NCBI GenBank assembly: GCA_015680685.1
Contig: MNCI01024892.1
Location: 124,001 to 188,000, forward strand
Length of the DNA stretch: 64,000 nt
DNA from: Gnetum montanum
Lineage: Eukaryota > Streptophyta > Gnetopsida > Gnetales > Gnetaceae
Direction: 5' to 3'
The notes under the pieces were generated by a model. It saw only the letters and a program-made list of their open reading frames with translations, did not search any database and had not been told where the DNA came from. Positions 46,438 through 58,613 of this stretch are shown in pieces (position 1 is the stretch's first letter; each line of letters starts with the position of its first letter). A program made the translations under genes and the position numbers.

Positions 46438-48546
46438 CCCCCATGACTGTGGGTATTTCCACTGCTGGTGTTGCTCGATAGGTTGTGGTGGAGTTCCACT
46501 TGGATAATATGTTAAGGGTTGATGGAACTACCTTGGGTTACCTTAGGGATAAGGTAAACTTTGGGATGCTTGCCATTTGTTAAGTCTTGGGTTGAGTGCA
46601 TACATCTCGAACTCTTGCAGATGTGAGATTATTGGGCAACATCCTTTAGGATGGTCATACTGGCATATTTCACATCCACCGTCATTGTCCATGTCAGAGT
46701 CCACAACCTCTTTAGTGATAGCCATTTTACCCTTACCTTTGTTACGTGCATGGTCTAAGTCTCTCCTCTTTTTCTTATCATAGTCACTACTTCGCTCCTT
46801 AGACTCCTCTATAATTTTGAGAATGGTTTCAAATCTACTATCTAAGGAGTCCCACATTTGATCTACCTTAGCTGGCACTTCAGTTATTAACTTTTGAAGC
46901 AACAAGGTTTTTCTATTCACCAACTCTTTGAGTGGTGATTCATCCTCCTCCTCACAGAATCTTACTTCCCTTTTTCAGAGGGAAGGATTGTGGTTGTACT
47001 CTTCTGCTCTTTCTCTCTTACTTAGCTCTTCTTCTTCCTTAGCTACTTGCTCCAACAATCTATGAACTTCATGGGACCTAAGCTTAGATAATCTCCCTTG
47101 GGCATATGTTCCAAGGGTTCTCCTGGTTTCATGTCTTAGCCCATCTACGAGATGGTGAAGTTGATCCCGTTGTGCGTAACCATGGCCCGGGCAATGATGT
47201 AGCAATGCATAATATCAGCCCATGGTAGCATCTAAGGGTTCGTGATTACCCTACTTCCATCCTTGGATCTGCTGTCGCAAGTTGGACACTCGGGAGTATG
47301 TTTGATATTTATCGTTAAACAGTTCTAGCATCGTACTCCACCTTCAAACAAATTCTGGTTCTAAGGACTGGTACCAGCTTTCCGCTTCCTTTATGAGTGT
47401 CCTTGGGAACAACTTTAACTTCTGCCACTCATTTTCAATATTCTGCAAGGCACAGGCATCGTGAAATGCCTGTAAGTGGTTTTGCGAATCAGCGTTGTAT
47501 CCCCCCTCAAATTGTGGGATATTATTCATGTCTAGTCTCTTGATCCAGCTATCTTTTTGGTGCCTTGTAGGTATTCTAACAGCCTCCGTAATGTCTAACA
47601 TACTCTAGGTTGCAAGTAGGGGTTCTTCGTTGTCATTCCTCTCATGGCATCTGTGATGTCTACGCGGTTCCCTACTTTTCCTTCTTCCATGCCTTGATTC
47701 TCTCGAATGCCCTCATCCTCGCTCTCGACTCTCTCGTCGAGGTTTCTCATTATGCTTACCCTTATCCTCATGGTTGGGTTCTTTGTGATTGCATCCTAAT
47801 GTGGAAGGAGAGAGTGAATGAGGCGATGAAGGTGAAGAAGAAGGGGAACCATCACCATGACGATGTTTCTTACCTTCTCTTCGGTGGTTACAGCCCCGAT
47901 CGTGATGACGATCAGATTGCCTGCCCTTGTCATATGTTTGTGTTCCCTCATTGAGCACTTGGTGTTCATGGGGATCAGGACCAGGGTTATGAATCGTGGA
48001 GTGTATGTTCTGATAGCCCACCTCCTCACCATCGTTAGGAGGGGGAACATTATTTGATGGATAACCTGTTAAAATAGGTTCACCACCCTTGATTTCACTT
48101 ATGACAAGTGAAGTGTTATGGGGTCCTTTGCCCTTCAACGATGTATGGTAACTCTTCTGCTGCGAGTCTCGTTGACGTTGTGCTTCTGTGGGATGGTAGT
48201 CCCTTGCGTGGCAATTACATGCAACGTACTCAGTGTATAACTATGACATGCCTATTCATGCAAGGGCACAAAGGAGCATGTTGGGGGTGGCTTTGTCTGG
48301 AGGCAACACTATGTTACCCTCAAAGTCTCTCCATCGCAGTTGTTCGTCTTGATGGAAGACAAAGGTAAAGTCAGGTATATATTCATCATGATGAATATAT
48401 ACTATACTGAATTGTTGAGGAACTGGTGAATTTTGGTTATGTGTGTTGTGCCGCCGACTGTCTCTTGTGTGATCCCTAGGTGGTAAAGTGCTTTTGTGAG
48501 AAGAAGAAGAAGACATTGTTGTCTTGTTTGGTGTGCTATTGACCAT
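46438..48546 (-). pseudogene. family A gag (Athila-like), nearly open
   Basis: The probable start is the ATG at 48,546 (MVNSTPNKTTMSSSSSHKS), the first after the primer site. The N-terminal half is charged and low-complexity (RHHDRGCNHRREGKKHRHGD). The conserved core begins IKRLDMNNIPQFEGGY, followed by HLQAFHDACALQNIENEW, KLKLFPRTLIKEAESWYQSL and LVDGLRHETRRTLGTYAQGR, and there is a Cys-rich block CEICQYDHPKGCCP (46,700-46,655) at the end. Only about five stops or frame breaks interrupt 2 kb, so it decayed less than the other elements. Gag forms the particle that packages RNA. Confidence 0.8.
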
Positions 48547-48642
48547 TGTTTAATTTTTCTTCTGATTAACCCTAAGGGTTTGTTCTAGCTCCCAATGATG
48601 TGAATGATATCCTATGTTCTACTTAGCGTACAAACAACTAAG

Positions 48643-48660
48643 TCCCTGGCAACGGCGCCA
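48643..48660 (-). other. primer-binding site, Athila type (tRNA-Asp), family A
   Basis: The minus strand reads TGGCGCCGTTGCCAGGGA next to the LTR. Athila-group elements are known for this tRNA-Asp-type site. Confidence 0.8.
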
Positions 48661-48661
48661 A

Positions 48662-48874
48662 TGATGAGTGGCAAGGTACCCCTACACTCAACCATACAAA
48701 TACGAGCGTTACACACACGATCCAATCGAACCCCAAGGACTAAGTGCTTATGCGCCTTATGGAACACTTAAGGTTAATCAATCATTGTCTTATCGCCTCT
48801 TATTTATAGAATTGGCGACGAGCTGCGATATCGTGTATGCGATATCGCGTGGGCCACGATATCGCATCCCATCA
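48662..48874 (-). repeat. family A 5' LTR with 575 bp internal deletion
   Basis: Both ends match the left LTR (TGATGAGTGG and ATCCCATCA), but everything equivalent to about 42,606-43,180 is missing. The TATA box and palindrome remain on one side and the U5 end on the other. The deletion came after insertion or by recombination during copying. Confidence 0.88.
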
Positions 48875-49163
48875 TCAAGGTAAAACTATAACTAGTCCAA
48901 CCACAAGTGAATCAGTGGAGAATAAAACCACAATGTAATTGTATACATCCTTTAGAAGAACAACATACATCAGTTGCTCACTCCGTAGCATTGGCCCCAT
49001 AATGAAAAAGCTTAAGAGTCTTACCATAAGGTAACTCTTTGAAGAATACATGAGGATAGGATCCTATATCACTAGGATATATATCTAGAAGGACCATAAA
49101 TATGAAAGCTCAATGGTATAACACATTCAAAGGATACATGCTTATCATAACATGATACAAAAA

Positions 49164-49178
49164 CTCTTTGATACCACC
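49164..49178 (-). other. primer-binding site, initiator-Met type (LARD-like element)
   Basis: The minus strand reads TGGTATCAAAGAG two bases from the LTR end. Confidence 0.7.
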
Positions 49179-49752
49179 TATAATAGCATTGCTCTGATGT
49201 TGTTCAGCACTGTAAGGAATTCACTTAGATTAAATGGCTTTAGTGTGGAAGATGTGGGGAATACTCCTCTAACCAAGCAAGCAATCCATGGAAGGGAGTG
49301 AATGGCACAACAACTTCTTAACAAGAGAATACACCTCAAGGAGAATCTCTAAACTCCAAACAAGGACTTAGCAAACAAGTACATAAGTAACCTTGTAGAC
49401 ATCATTGGTGGAAGGGGAGATGATGTATCTACAAGGGATGCCTCACCCCTAGACCCTTCATGATCTAGTATAAGGTTTGGTAAGGCACCATACCAAAACT
49501 ATCCAATCCTGGTTGTGTACATATCTATGACCATTGTAGAATCAAGGCCATGTAGTTCTCCATGTGAGGGTAGCATGAAGAGGACTTAGAAAGGGATGTA
49601 ATAGGAGGTAGTCTTGCTGCTAGCTAGGTTCCGCCAAGCCTGGATTGATTTTCTAACACTTGAGTGCCACTTAAGGGCATCTTAGAGTGTTCCATGGTCC
49701 CCAAACTAGAAGGAGAGACCAAGAGAACCTCTATCCTAAGACATCTCTCACA
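49179..49752 (-). repeat. LARD-like element 5' LTR (right)
   Basis: Starts TATAATAGCATTG (the TG end has mutated to TA) and ends GACATCTCTCACA. Same length as the left LTR. Confidence 0.9.
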
Positions 49753-49757
49753 TTAAG

Positions 49758-50891
49758 AGTTACTTTTGCTGGTTGAAAATATAGGAATCATCATGTAACG
49801 AATTTTTAAATTTTTGAAAATTGATAAATAATAAAAAGTTAAGGTTAAATGATTGTCACGTTGCAACTATAGCATCACATCCTATGATTTTACATCTCCT
49901 AGTCAATCCTTACTTGTAAATACATGCTCACCATTTACATTTTAGGCAATATTGGATCATAGATAGTAGAACTCTATCAATTTGATTTTACATTTTATGT
50001 AGCACTTAGCAAGTTCCTATAATATAGATCTAAGTTAATTGTTCAAAGTCTTATTTAAGTGGATTGTATTGAGATGTAATCCATGAGCAATAATAAGATC
50101 AAGATTAACTTGCTTCCATTATGACATTATGAATTAATTTAATTTTACTATTTTTAGTTTTCATTATTTTATCGCTTTCACAACATAATATTTATGTTTT
50201 TCCTTACATGCTAATTGAATGGTAAAATAAGCATTATCTAACTCTAAGCATTAAACATATATCCGCTTGGTAATCATAATAGTGAATCACTTAGTTCATG
50301 TAACAACAATATTATATGATAACCTAGTAGTTAATGTACATGTTTATGAATGCAGTTAGGGTAGGAATGTAAAGAGATTTCTTGTTCTCTTTACAAAAAT
50401 CTCATTAGGAAGATTCTAAATAAGATCAAGGATTAATTCTTTTCCTATCCTAGCAAGGAGGTTTTTCAGGATTGGTTGTAAGGATGAAAACTTGAAAAGG
50501 TATCCATAAAACCATTGGGCTTTTTCTTTAGACTTTTTCTTTTATGTTTTTGACGTAATGTAGTTTGATTTTTTTTTAACTATTATTTTTTAGGGTCCGA
50601 CACTCTCCTACGAACATGATGGTGAGCTAGAAATAAATACATATTGCCCTAGGCTAGTCTAGGATTTACTTCTTGTTATTAGCTAATAGATAATTAAATA
50701 TATTTCTTGTTTTAAGTAGATTATAACATGGCTATAATAACATCATTGATCATACACCTTACCTAGACTAAACCATATGTATTAAAGGGGTCACTACGAG
50801 ACTAGGTGGAAAGGCAATGACTTGTGATCACTTAATGAACTAAACACTTAACAATACTAGTCCATTCACAAATCATAACATGGTCTACTGC
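49758..50891. other. AT-rich intergenic DNA
   Basis: Host sequence in which the LARD-like element was inserted. No gene or repeat that I can assign. Confidence 0.5.
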
Positions 50892-50936
50892 TGATGAGAT
50901 GCGACATGCACTGGGCCGCGATATCGCGTACGCGAT
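50892..50936 (+). repeat. broken LTR start of a family-A-like element
   Basis: TGATGAGATGCGAC followed by CACTGGGCC and GCGATATCGCGTACGCGAT parallels the start of the family A LTR, here in plus orientation. It stops inside the palindrome at the N at 50,937. Confidence 0.65.
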
Positions 50937-50937
50937 N
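50937..50937. other. single N inside a broken palindrome, probable contig join
   Basis: The LTR palindrome is cut exactly here and unrelated AT-rich sequence follows. The rest of that element may be missing from the assembly. Confidence 0.8.
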
Positions 50938-51089
50938 ATTTAACATCATTGCCTAGGATGATGTTATTAGTTTAGTTAGTTAGCATTTTACATGATCATT
51001 AGTAAAACCTTCAATAATTTATCAACTAGAAATATTTCATATTAATTCTGAGACACATGCTACTATTCAAAATCATGTTTATTTCTTAT

Positions 51090-52709
51090 TGTACCTACTT
51101 TATTGATATTCTTCCTTACCAAAATGAGTTGGATTCTAACATTTCACATTAAATTGAAACATTAAAAAATCACTAAAAACAACATTACTAGATACATTCT
51201 TAGCTCCAAAAGACCTCTAGAAAGCATCCTAAGTTATAACCTAACATATGAACATTAATTTTGATGATCTTGATGACTTTGGGCAGTGAAAAATTCTAAG
51301 AGTCCCACAAGTGACATTAACACTATGTCAGTGTCACCTTCATGTCACCATTCTTAAACTTACTTTTAGGCCTTAGTTTTAACTCTATCAAGCCTCGGAC
51401 AACTAGTCTACATTAGTCCAAGGATAACAGGCATTAATTTTGGGTATCTTCAGCAAGTTTTCTTGAACCATGAGATGAAAATTTTTTTAAGGATGGTTAG
51501 CATCAGCAATCATAATGCTTGGCATCCATTTAAAAACCAGCATTATGATCTTAGTTTTGACCTCATGGATCCTCCAATAATTAGTCAACATCATTCCTAG
51601 GATATCAAATGGAAAACTTAACAATCTTAGAGGTAGTTTGGAAGGTTGGGCCTAAATTCGAGACTAAGTGTTATTGTGTGATACTAACACTAGTGTCAAC
51701 ATCACTCTATTAGTGTTAATAATAGGCATGACCATAAGTTCAACATTTGACATCATTCTTTGACTCTTGGAAGTTTATGACATATCATAGGCATCATCAT
51801 GATGAAATTCAACATCGGTCCAAGCATTAGAAGTGGCCTATGGGTTTTGGAATGTTAGCTTACAGGATGTTGAAAATTCCAACTCTTGAAAAGGTGACAC
51901 CCAATGTTAGTGTCCAGTGTCTATTGTATGACTCAACTTTTTTGAACCTTTAGTTTCCAAAAATGAACTCCAATCAACTATACTCGACTTTGGGTTGAAT
52001 TCTAAAATCCTAAGCCTATAAATACTATATCAAAATCCAAATTTAGGCTGTTTCTTAAGATCTAGAGCACTTTATTAGATTTTGAAAGATGAAGAGCATG
52101 AGAACTTAGCTTCTCAATGTCTTCCACGTGCTCCATGACCATTACAACTCCTCCTGGAAATCTATGAGCTTAGTCCATCATTTAATTCTATGACAACTTA
52201 TGCAATGATATTGATGGAGTGTAAGTGTCACTTGAGCAGTGTTTTCATTACTTGCATTAGTGCTATTTTTTAGCTCTAGCATCACTTACTAGACATTTCA
52301 CTAAAATGGCCCCTTTTTTACTTTGAATCAATTTTAAATAACATTTATAAATTCTCCATCCATATCTACACCTACCAAAGGTTAAATTTCATCATTAAAA
52401 CCCTTAACTTACTCATAAAATAAGGCTCTATTTTCAATTTTATCTTGTATGGGTTTTTTTCATTGCCCCTTATAGTTTTGGCTATTCACAAGAAGTGAAC
52501 TTCATATTTTATTACCAAAGCATATCAGTCCTTTTATTTATCATTTACTTTTTATTAGAAGTCATCATAAGCATAACTTCCATGCTTAGTTTTTATTTGC
52601 ATTGGTTATACATTATTAATTCTATTACTTAGACTTATCATTTTTCATTGTTCTTCCTACCCATCCTAGTTTGTGGATGGTAGGCTAAGTCCATATTCAA
52701 TTAGAAGTT
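51090..52709 (+). repeat. 5' LTR of the pol-deleted gypsy element, first part
   Basis: 51,090-52,250 aligns with 62,829-64,000, sharing CCTAACATATGAACATTA-like and AGTGACATTAACAC-like phrases, with many changes. The remainder has no counterpart because the 3' LTR leaves the window. It continues at 59,528 after the nested element. Confidence 0.85.
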
Positions 52710-53613
52710 TGATGAGTGGTCGAGGTACCCCCTACACTTAACCATATGAATCACAAAGTGTTCATGCATGATCCAATTGAATTCCATGGATGGGAATAGT
52801 TGTGCATCTAGATCGTTATGCCTTGATCGTGGTTCACTATCTTCCCACTCAAACTAGTGGTAGCTTTGTCATGTATGGTTTAGTCCAAAGTGAGGCATAT
52901 GATTCTTGATGTTGTTTCGGTCTTATGCTACTTCTCATGATGATAAGGAAACCAATGATTTAAACTAATTAATAATGGAAAGTAAAGTCTAAGCTAGCCT
53001 ACAGGTGATGAGTGTCTGTTCCTAGCTTGTTGTACACATCTTGAACCCACGTATCCACTACTGGGATTGCCAAGTGCTATGCTACTGGGCAAACTAAGCA
53101 ATAACACTACTAGGATTACCAAGCGAATACATGTTTACACTTGAAACTGGTCACACTTATTCTACCAATTCATTAACATGCATGGAAATGTAAATATTAA
53201 CTAAGTACATAAAACATAAATAGCATGGAAAGTAAATTTAATCTAACTCAAAGTGTTGCAATGAATAAGAATCAATTCTGATCTTATTTTCATTCATGGA
53301 ATGTGTCCAGGTACATTGCCACTCGAGTAAGACACCGATCCATACTATAGGCACTCATTGACTGTTCTCTAAGACTATGGAATAAAATTGCAAGATTTTA
53401 GCTACTATATTGATCAAAGAATGCTAATACATGGTGGGAGCATGTGTATTTATAGACTTTATTGTGGAGCAGTGTTGACGGGGCCTCATAAATGCTACAA
53501 ATGCTATGTTGATAGGGAGCACCACGTCAATGCAACCCCATTGATGGGGAACACCATGTTGATGAGGAATTGTCAACGAGGACCTGTTGACATGAAACTT
53601 TGATGCTTCATCT
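52710..53613 (-). repeat. family B 3' LTR
   Basis: Starts TGATGAGTGGTCGAGG and ends GATGCTTCATCT (the CA end has mutated to CT). TATAAATA lies on the minus strand at 53,454-53,447. Between the TATA box and the LTR start are several GTTGAT/GTCAA(C/T) words in both orientations (53,470-53,600). Confidence 0.88.
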
Positions 53614-55730
53614 TACCCCCATGACTAAATGAAAAGTCATCCTTGAGTTCCTTTACAAAATTGGGAAGGTATAGGATAATAGACTGACACTTGACATAAC
53701 AAAACTGAGTGTTGCATTACAAATTTTTATTCTGGTGGATGCATATAAAATGATAGAGTGATAAAAAGACTAGGTAGATATTGAAGATTACAAAATTTGT
53801 AGAGGTTTTCAAAAATCTGCTGAAGATGATTCTTCTTATTGCCACTAGTGGTGGTAGGCTTCTAACCTTGATTGTTATATCGATGCTTCTCCAGTTATGT
53901 AGAACATTCTTGAAGGATGGATAGAAATTGGATCTAGCAAACATGTGATGCTTGAGGTACTATTTTGTATGTACTATGATTTGTCCATGGGCATATCCTC
54001 CATTGTCCTCCTCTTAGCTTCATTTTCATGCATGCAAAAAGACCTTTCTTAGGCATTTTTTAAGCATCACTTGTAGTCACCAAAGGATCAACATTAGTTT
54101 TGGTAAAATTTCCTTAATAATTAATCCTTTTGGGATTTCTTAGTTTTCTTTTAAACATAAGGTGATAATAGCATACTATGCCCAAGTCTATGAGGTAAGG
54201 AAAATCATCAAACTTTTCACATTATTTTGATCAATTACTATTAGTTACCATGATGTTCGAAAATAGGATGTTAGAAAAATTTGAAAAATTTTAAAATGAA
54301 CATCCCTAGCCCCCATGACTAATGAGCGTAACTTTAGAAGCACATAAGTTTTTGAATAATTGAAATCAAAGGTCTGATTCAAAAAACATATTAATGGATA
54401 TGGAAATAGAAAATTAGGAGAAATTAATGAAATAGATCAAAAGTAGTCCCAAATTTATGCATAAATTCAGAGAAATCATCACTAACATTTTGGAAGATGT
54501 AAAGGTTAGTTCAAAGCCATGATCAACAAAAGTTATGCAAGTGGGTCCTCTCCAAAGCAGGCTCCTACCATAATGCCCTTGCATAACCACTTCTATAGAT
54601 GTTCATGGGCACCTGAGAAGTTAAATGTAGATCATGCCTTTGTTCCAAATAACACACAACTACCATGGTTGGGATGTTCCACTATACTACGCAAAACCAA
54701 AAGGCTCATAATCACATGTAGTTGTGAGGTGAATAATGGGATGAGAAGGGGTTGCAGAGATAGGGATGTAAGGTACTTAACCATGTCCACAATAGGTTCT
54801 TGTGAAAAATGTGATTAAAATAATTAGCATACCTATCCATCCAAGTTCAAACTAAGTTGATACCATGAACAGTGATCTCACATTGATGTGTTCCCTCCTG
54901 CCTATCACCATGAGTCCATAACCACCTCAAAGAACAATCATCACCCCAAAAAGAGAAGAAGGAACAAAGGGCCTTAGTTAGAGGGGCACCTTCAGGCATG
55001 GGTAACATGTCTTTCCAGCCCCATAACTAGTGCTTGTAGCCCATTATTGTCTCTAAGGGATGTTCTTTGAATTCCCATTATTATTCTCTCTCTCTCTCTC
55101 TCTCTTTTTTTTTTGTTTTTTGGATGGGAACCACACCATGCAAAGACTTTTAGCTTCTTGTTATTCGTCAATAGAGGAGTGATGATATGTTCCTAGAGGA
55201 GTCATAAACCATATGAAGGAAGAAAAAAAGAAAACCCAACAAGTCCCATTGAGGTCACACCCTTACCATTTCCACTTGGTTGTTCCCTCTTTCTTTAAGG
55301 TACAATGATCATTGATTAATTTTAGTTTCATGAAAGAAGAACCAAATTTTTTGCATGAAAAAGACCTTTTATTCAAAGAACTAGAGGGATTAATGAGGTA
55401 GCCTCACTACTTTACACAATTACTTACCCAATCATCTTGATATCATAGCACAAAAACCCAACACATAGCATTGAATTTTGCATCATGACTTGATAATATT
55501 ATTAACAAAAACATAAAAGACATTCATAAACATAAAGAAAATGACTTAGGAAAAGAGAAGATTATAAAGAAAAGAAAATAAAAATATTAAGAAATGAAAA
55601 ACATATGAAGAATCATAAAATTTTGGAAGAAATAGAAAAATGTTAAAAAATTGTAAAAAAAAAGGTGAAAAATACTTATTAGTCTTTGAACCAGGATGGA
55701 GCATCTCCCCCATGAATAATCTTATGGCTG
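53614..55730. other. non-coding 3' part of family B element
   Basis: Begins with the polypurine-tract box (CCCCCATGACT, 53,616-53,626). Further boxes are at 54,310-54,320 and 55,707-55,717 (the last ends in AAT). It holds GTGGGTCCTCTCCAAAGCAGG at 54,541 and a (CT)n run at 55,085-55,105. No coding motif. Confidence 0.6.
55085..55105. repeat. (CT)n microsatellite in family B
   Basis: About ten CT units followed by a T run. Family A has an interrupted pyrimidine run at the same relative place (44,540-44,574). Confidence 0.9.
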
Positions 55731-55954
55731 CACATTTAGGAGATGGACTGCATAATCCCTTGGTTATACATCACTGATTTTCCATCTGTCACCATTGCTG
55801 ATTTAATTAATCATGTGGTAGCACATCTAATGTTAGTGATAGTCTCATTTGGATGATTCAAAGATGCATCTTCATTTGGACTTGAAGGTATTTCTATTTT
55901 TGGAGGTCTATATGTGTTTGCTTCTTTTTTATTTTCTATTTTAATTTCCAAGTC

Positions 55955-56523
55955 TCAGTGTTTAATATCCTTTTCTAGTGTATAAACAAAGTGTAAGATA
56001 TCTATGTCTAAGTCCTTTGTTTGGTCCATTTTCTTAAGTCTAGAACTAATAAGTGGATCAATTGCCTCCATGCATTTTTGAAACAATTTTATATTCTCAT
56101 TTTCAAGCCATTGGGTGTCTTTTGCTTTAGTGGCTCCTATGTAGATTGGTTTTTGCTCACACACTTGTTCCTAAACTTTGTTGTGGATTATCTTAATATC
56201 TTGAAGTTCCAACCCACAAGTGCACCTGTTGTTATTAGTAGTGATGCATGGGTTCTTCTGTCTCTCCACAATGATAGGTTCATCATTTCTATCAGGTATT
56301 GAAGCAACGATCGATGTTGGCCTTTGCGTAGGATTAGAGGACATTGGTTGTGAAAGGAAGAATGTTGCACTTGATTGGCATTGTGCTGGTTTGGATGAGT
56401 TAGTAGGTCCACAAGTGTTGTGCTGATGTGTGGGAACTGTCCTAAAGAAAGGATGTTTTCAAGATTATGGTGAAGATTTATTGGCATTATCATTTCTATG
56501 TATGTTTGCAGCACAAGTGGCAT
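55955..56523 (-). pseudogene. post-gag open frames of family B, protease not recognisable
   Basis: Two minus-strand open pieces (56,523-56,188 and 56,164-55,955) occupy the place of the protease in family A. The first is histidine/asparagine-rich and resembles the linker. The second (WLENENIKLFQKCMEAIDPL) looks helical and has no D[ST]G or ILG(R/Q) block. Either the protease was lost or this segment was replaced. I do not recognise it. Confidence 0.45.
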
Positions 56524-56794
56524 TCTCTCATTGATGTCATGGTGTTGAACCTTCCTGTGTTATTAGAGGTGACATATGGTCAAGGGGAGTATGAGAATAT
56601 TGATGATATGATGCAGGGTGAGAGGTGTGAGGTGGTGATCTCATATAATATATTGTGGGTTAATGATATTTAGGAGAGTGGTAGTAGCGATTTGAAGTAG
56701 AGGAAGTAGAATTAGTTGGGGAAACAGGTTGTTGAACATAATATCCATATAGATTTGGCTAATAGTAGGGGTAGCGCTAGGTTGATGATGGCCT

Positions 56795-58488
56795 CCCCCA
56801 TGACTGTGGGGTTTTCCACTATGATTGACAGTAGTTTTGAGGCTGATAATAAGTCCCACTAGGATAGTACAGTTGATTGTAGGACTATCTATAATTACCT
56901 TATGAGTAAGATAATCTCCTAGGCATTTGCTTTTGTACAAACTTGGGATTCAATGCAATAGCGCAATACTCATATAGGTGTAACATGATTGGACAATAGC
57001 CCTTTGAATGGGAATATAGGAAAATTTCACATCCATTGTCTTCTTCGGTGGTTGAGTTTATAGCTTCTTCTTCTACAACCATTTTCCCTTTTTGCTGATC
57101 AATGTTCTTACCTATTTTTTGGTTCCTTTTCCTCTTTTTTTTTTGTGATTCCTTGATTTGTTCTATGCTACTATCTCCTCTATGGTTTTTATGCAAGTTG
57201 TAACTTTCTCATTGATCCATTTCAACATCTTATCTAGCCTTGCTTGAAGTTTAGTAATAGACTATTGCATTGGCAAAGTTTGTTGTGAAATCACCTCATT
57301 GAGAAGTGCCTTTTTTTTCTTATCAAAGATATGGATTCTCTTCTTTTGAAGATTTGGGTCTTAGTGATATTTCTCAACATCCTCCCATTTACATAGCTCT
57401 CCTTCTTCTTTTCCCACATACTCAATTAGCCTTTGGAACTAATGGGTTCCTAGTTCATATAATTGACCTTGAGCATACATCCCAAGGGTCTCTCTCATTT
57501 GACTATAAAGCCCATCTATGATGTGGAAAAGTTACTCTTCTTGAGAGAAATCATGGCCTAGACATTTATTCAATAGAGAATAGTATCTATCAAAAGCCAT
57601 ATCCAAGGGTTCATGTTGTTCTTGTTTCCATCCTTGAATTTGTTTCCTTAGGTTGGACACCCTCATATAGATTTGGTATTTCGCTTTGAAGAGTTCTAGC
57701 ATTGTGGACCACTAATGGATTGAATTTGGTTTCAACGATTTATACCACACTTTGGCTTTGTCTATTAGTGTCATAGGAAAGAGCTTAAGCTTTTGCCACT
57801 CTTTTTCAATGTTTTGTAAGATGTAGGCATCATGGAAGGCTTGTGAATGATGTTATGGATCAGAATCATAGCCTCTTATAAATTTAGGGATGTTATTCAT
57901 ATCAAGCCTTTTGATGTGACTTTCCTTGTGATGCTTGTGGGGTATTTTAACATCCTTTATGATCTACATCATGCTCGTAGTGACCAACAAGGGTTCACCG
58001 TCATTAGACATGTCATGATAAAAATTTCTATTTCTATTTATTTGATTGTGATGATTTTTTCTATGCTCATTTTGATGTCTTTAATTTTTCCATTGGGTTC
58101 AATTTCTATCCTTATTTTGACCCCATAGTAGAGCTTGATATTTCTACCTATGTTCATCTTTATCAGAACTAGATGTTGAAGAGGAAGAGGAACTAGGAGA
58201 GTTGCCACAGCTTCTATAGTATTTCCCATGGTTCCTTGATGTATCTTTTCTAGGTTTTGAGAAGGTCCTAGGCCTTGAGGCCTCCCTTGATCTAGGACAT
58301 ACTTCATCTTCTCTAGGATTGTCTACCTTAGGTGAATGTAGTCCTGGAGTGTAATTAAGATGGTTATGAACATATGAAACTCCTGCATGAGGTTGGTCAC
58401 TCCAATTTTTTTCAATATATATCTCATTAGTTCTCTAATGAATGTTCTCTTCATATGATGCATTATCGCTTCCTTGTGAAAGAGACAT
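56795..58488 (-). pseudogene. family B gag (Athila-like)
   Basis: Probable start ATG at 58,488 (MSLSQGSDN). The core IKRLDMNNIPKFIRGY, QAFHDAYILQNIEKEWQK, LKLFPMTLIDKAKVWYKSL and IDGLYSQMRETLGMYAQGQL matches family A Gag in order and spacing. The end has CEIFLYSHSKGYCP (about 57,035-56,994), where the second Cys of the family A block is Leu. There are more stops than in family A. The paralogous Gag proteins show that the two families share an ancestor. Confidence 0.78.
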
Positions 58489-58594
58489 TATTGTTAGTTA
58501 ATGATGTGTGTGGTTTAATATTTTCTAAACGATAAATTATTAATGTGTTTAAAGTAATCATGTATGATATAACTAATCTAGATAACTAGCACCA

Positions 58595-58612
58595 TCCCTG
58601 ACAGTGGTGCCA
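58595..58612 (-). other. primer-binding site, decayed Athila type, family B
   Basis: The minus strand reads TGGCACCACTGTCAGGGA. It differs from the family A site by transitions at former CpG and similar positions. Confidence 0.7.
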
Positions 58613-58613
58613 A

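Larger units (their letters stand above)
42476..48874 (-). mobile_element. Athila-like gag/protease LTR element lacking pol (family A)
   Basis: Bounded by TG...CA LTRs at 42,476-43,263 and 48,662-48,874 and by a 5-base target duplication TCAAG (42,471-42,475 and 48,875-48,879). The primer-binding site next to the right LTR (TTGGCGCCGTTGCCAGGGA on the minus strand) is the form used by Athila-group Ty3/gypsy elements. Inside are gag and an Athila-type protease, and then 2.1 kb with no reverse transcriptase, RNase H or integrase motif. It therefore needed a helper for copying. It is inserted in the LARD-like element. Confidence 0.88.
36940..49752 (-). mobile_element. non-coding LTR retrotransposon (LARD-like) hosting a nested element
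   Basis: LTRs of equal length (574 bp) lie at 36,940-37,513 and 49,179-49,752 and are flanked by the same 5 bases, TTAAG (36,935-36,939 and 49,753-49,757). On the minus strand the right LTR is followed by GGTGGTATCAAAGAG, an initiator-Met-type primer site, and the left LTR is preceded by GTGAGGAAGGAT, a polypurine tract, so the element runs right to left. After removing the nested element, the internal region is about 5.3 kb and shows no gag or pol motif on either strand. A large retrotransposon derivative that depends on another element is the best reading. Complete decay of coding sequence is the alternative. Confidence 0.88.
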
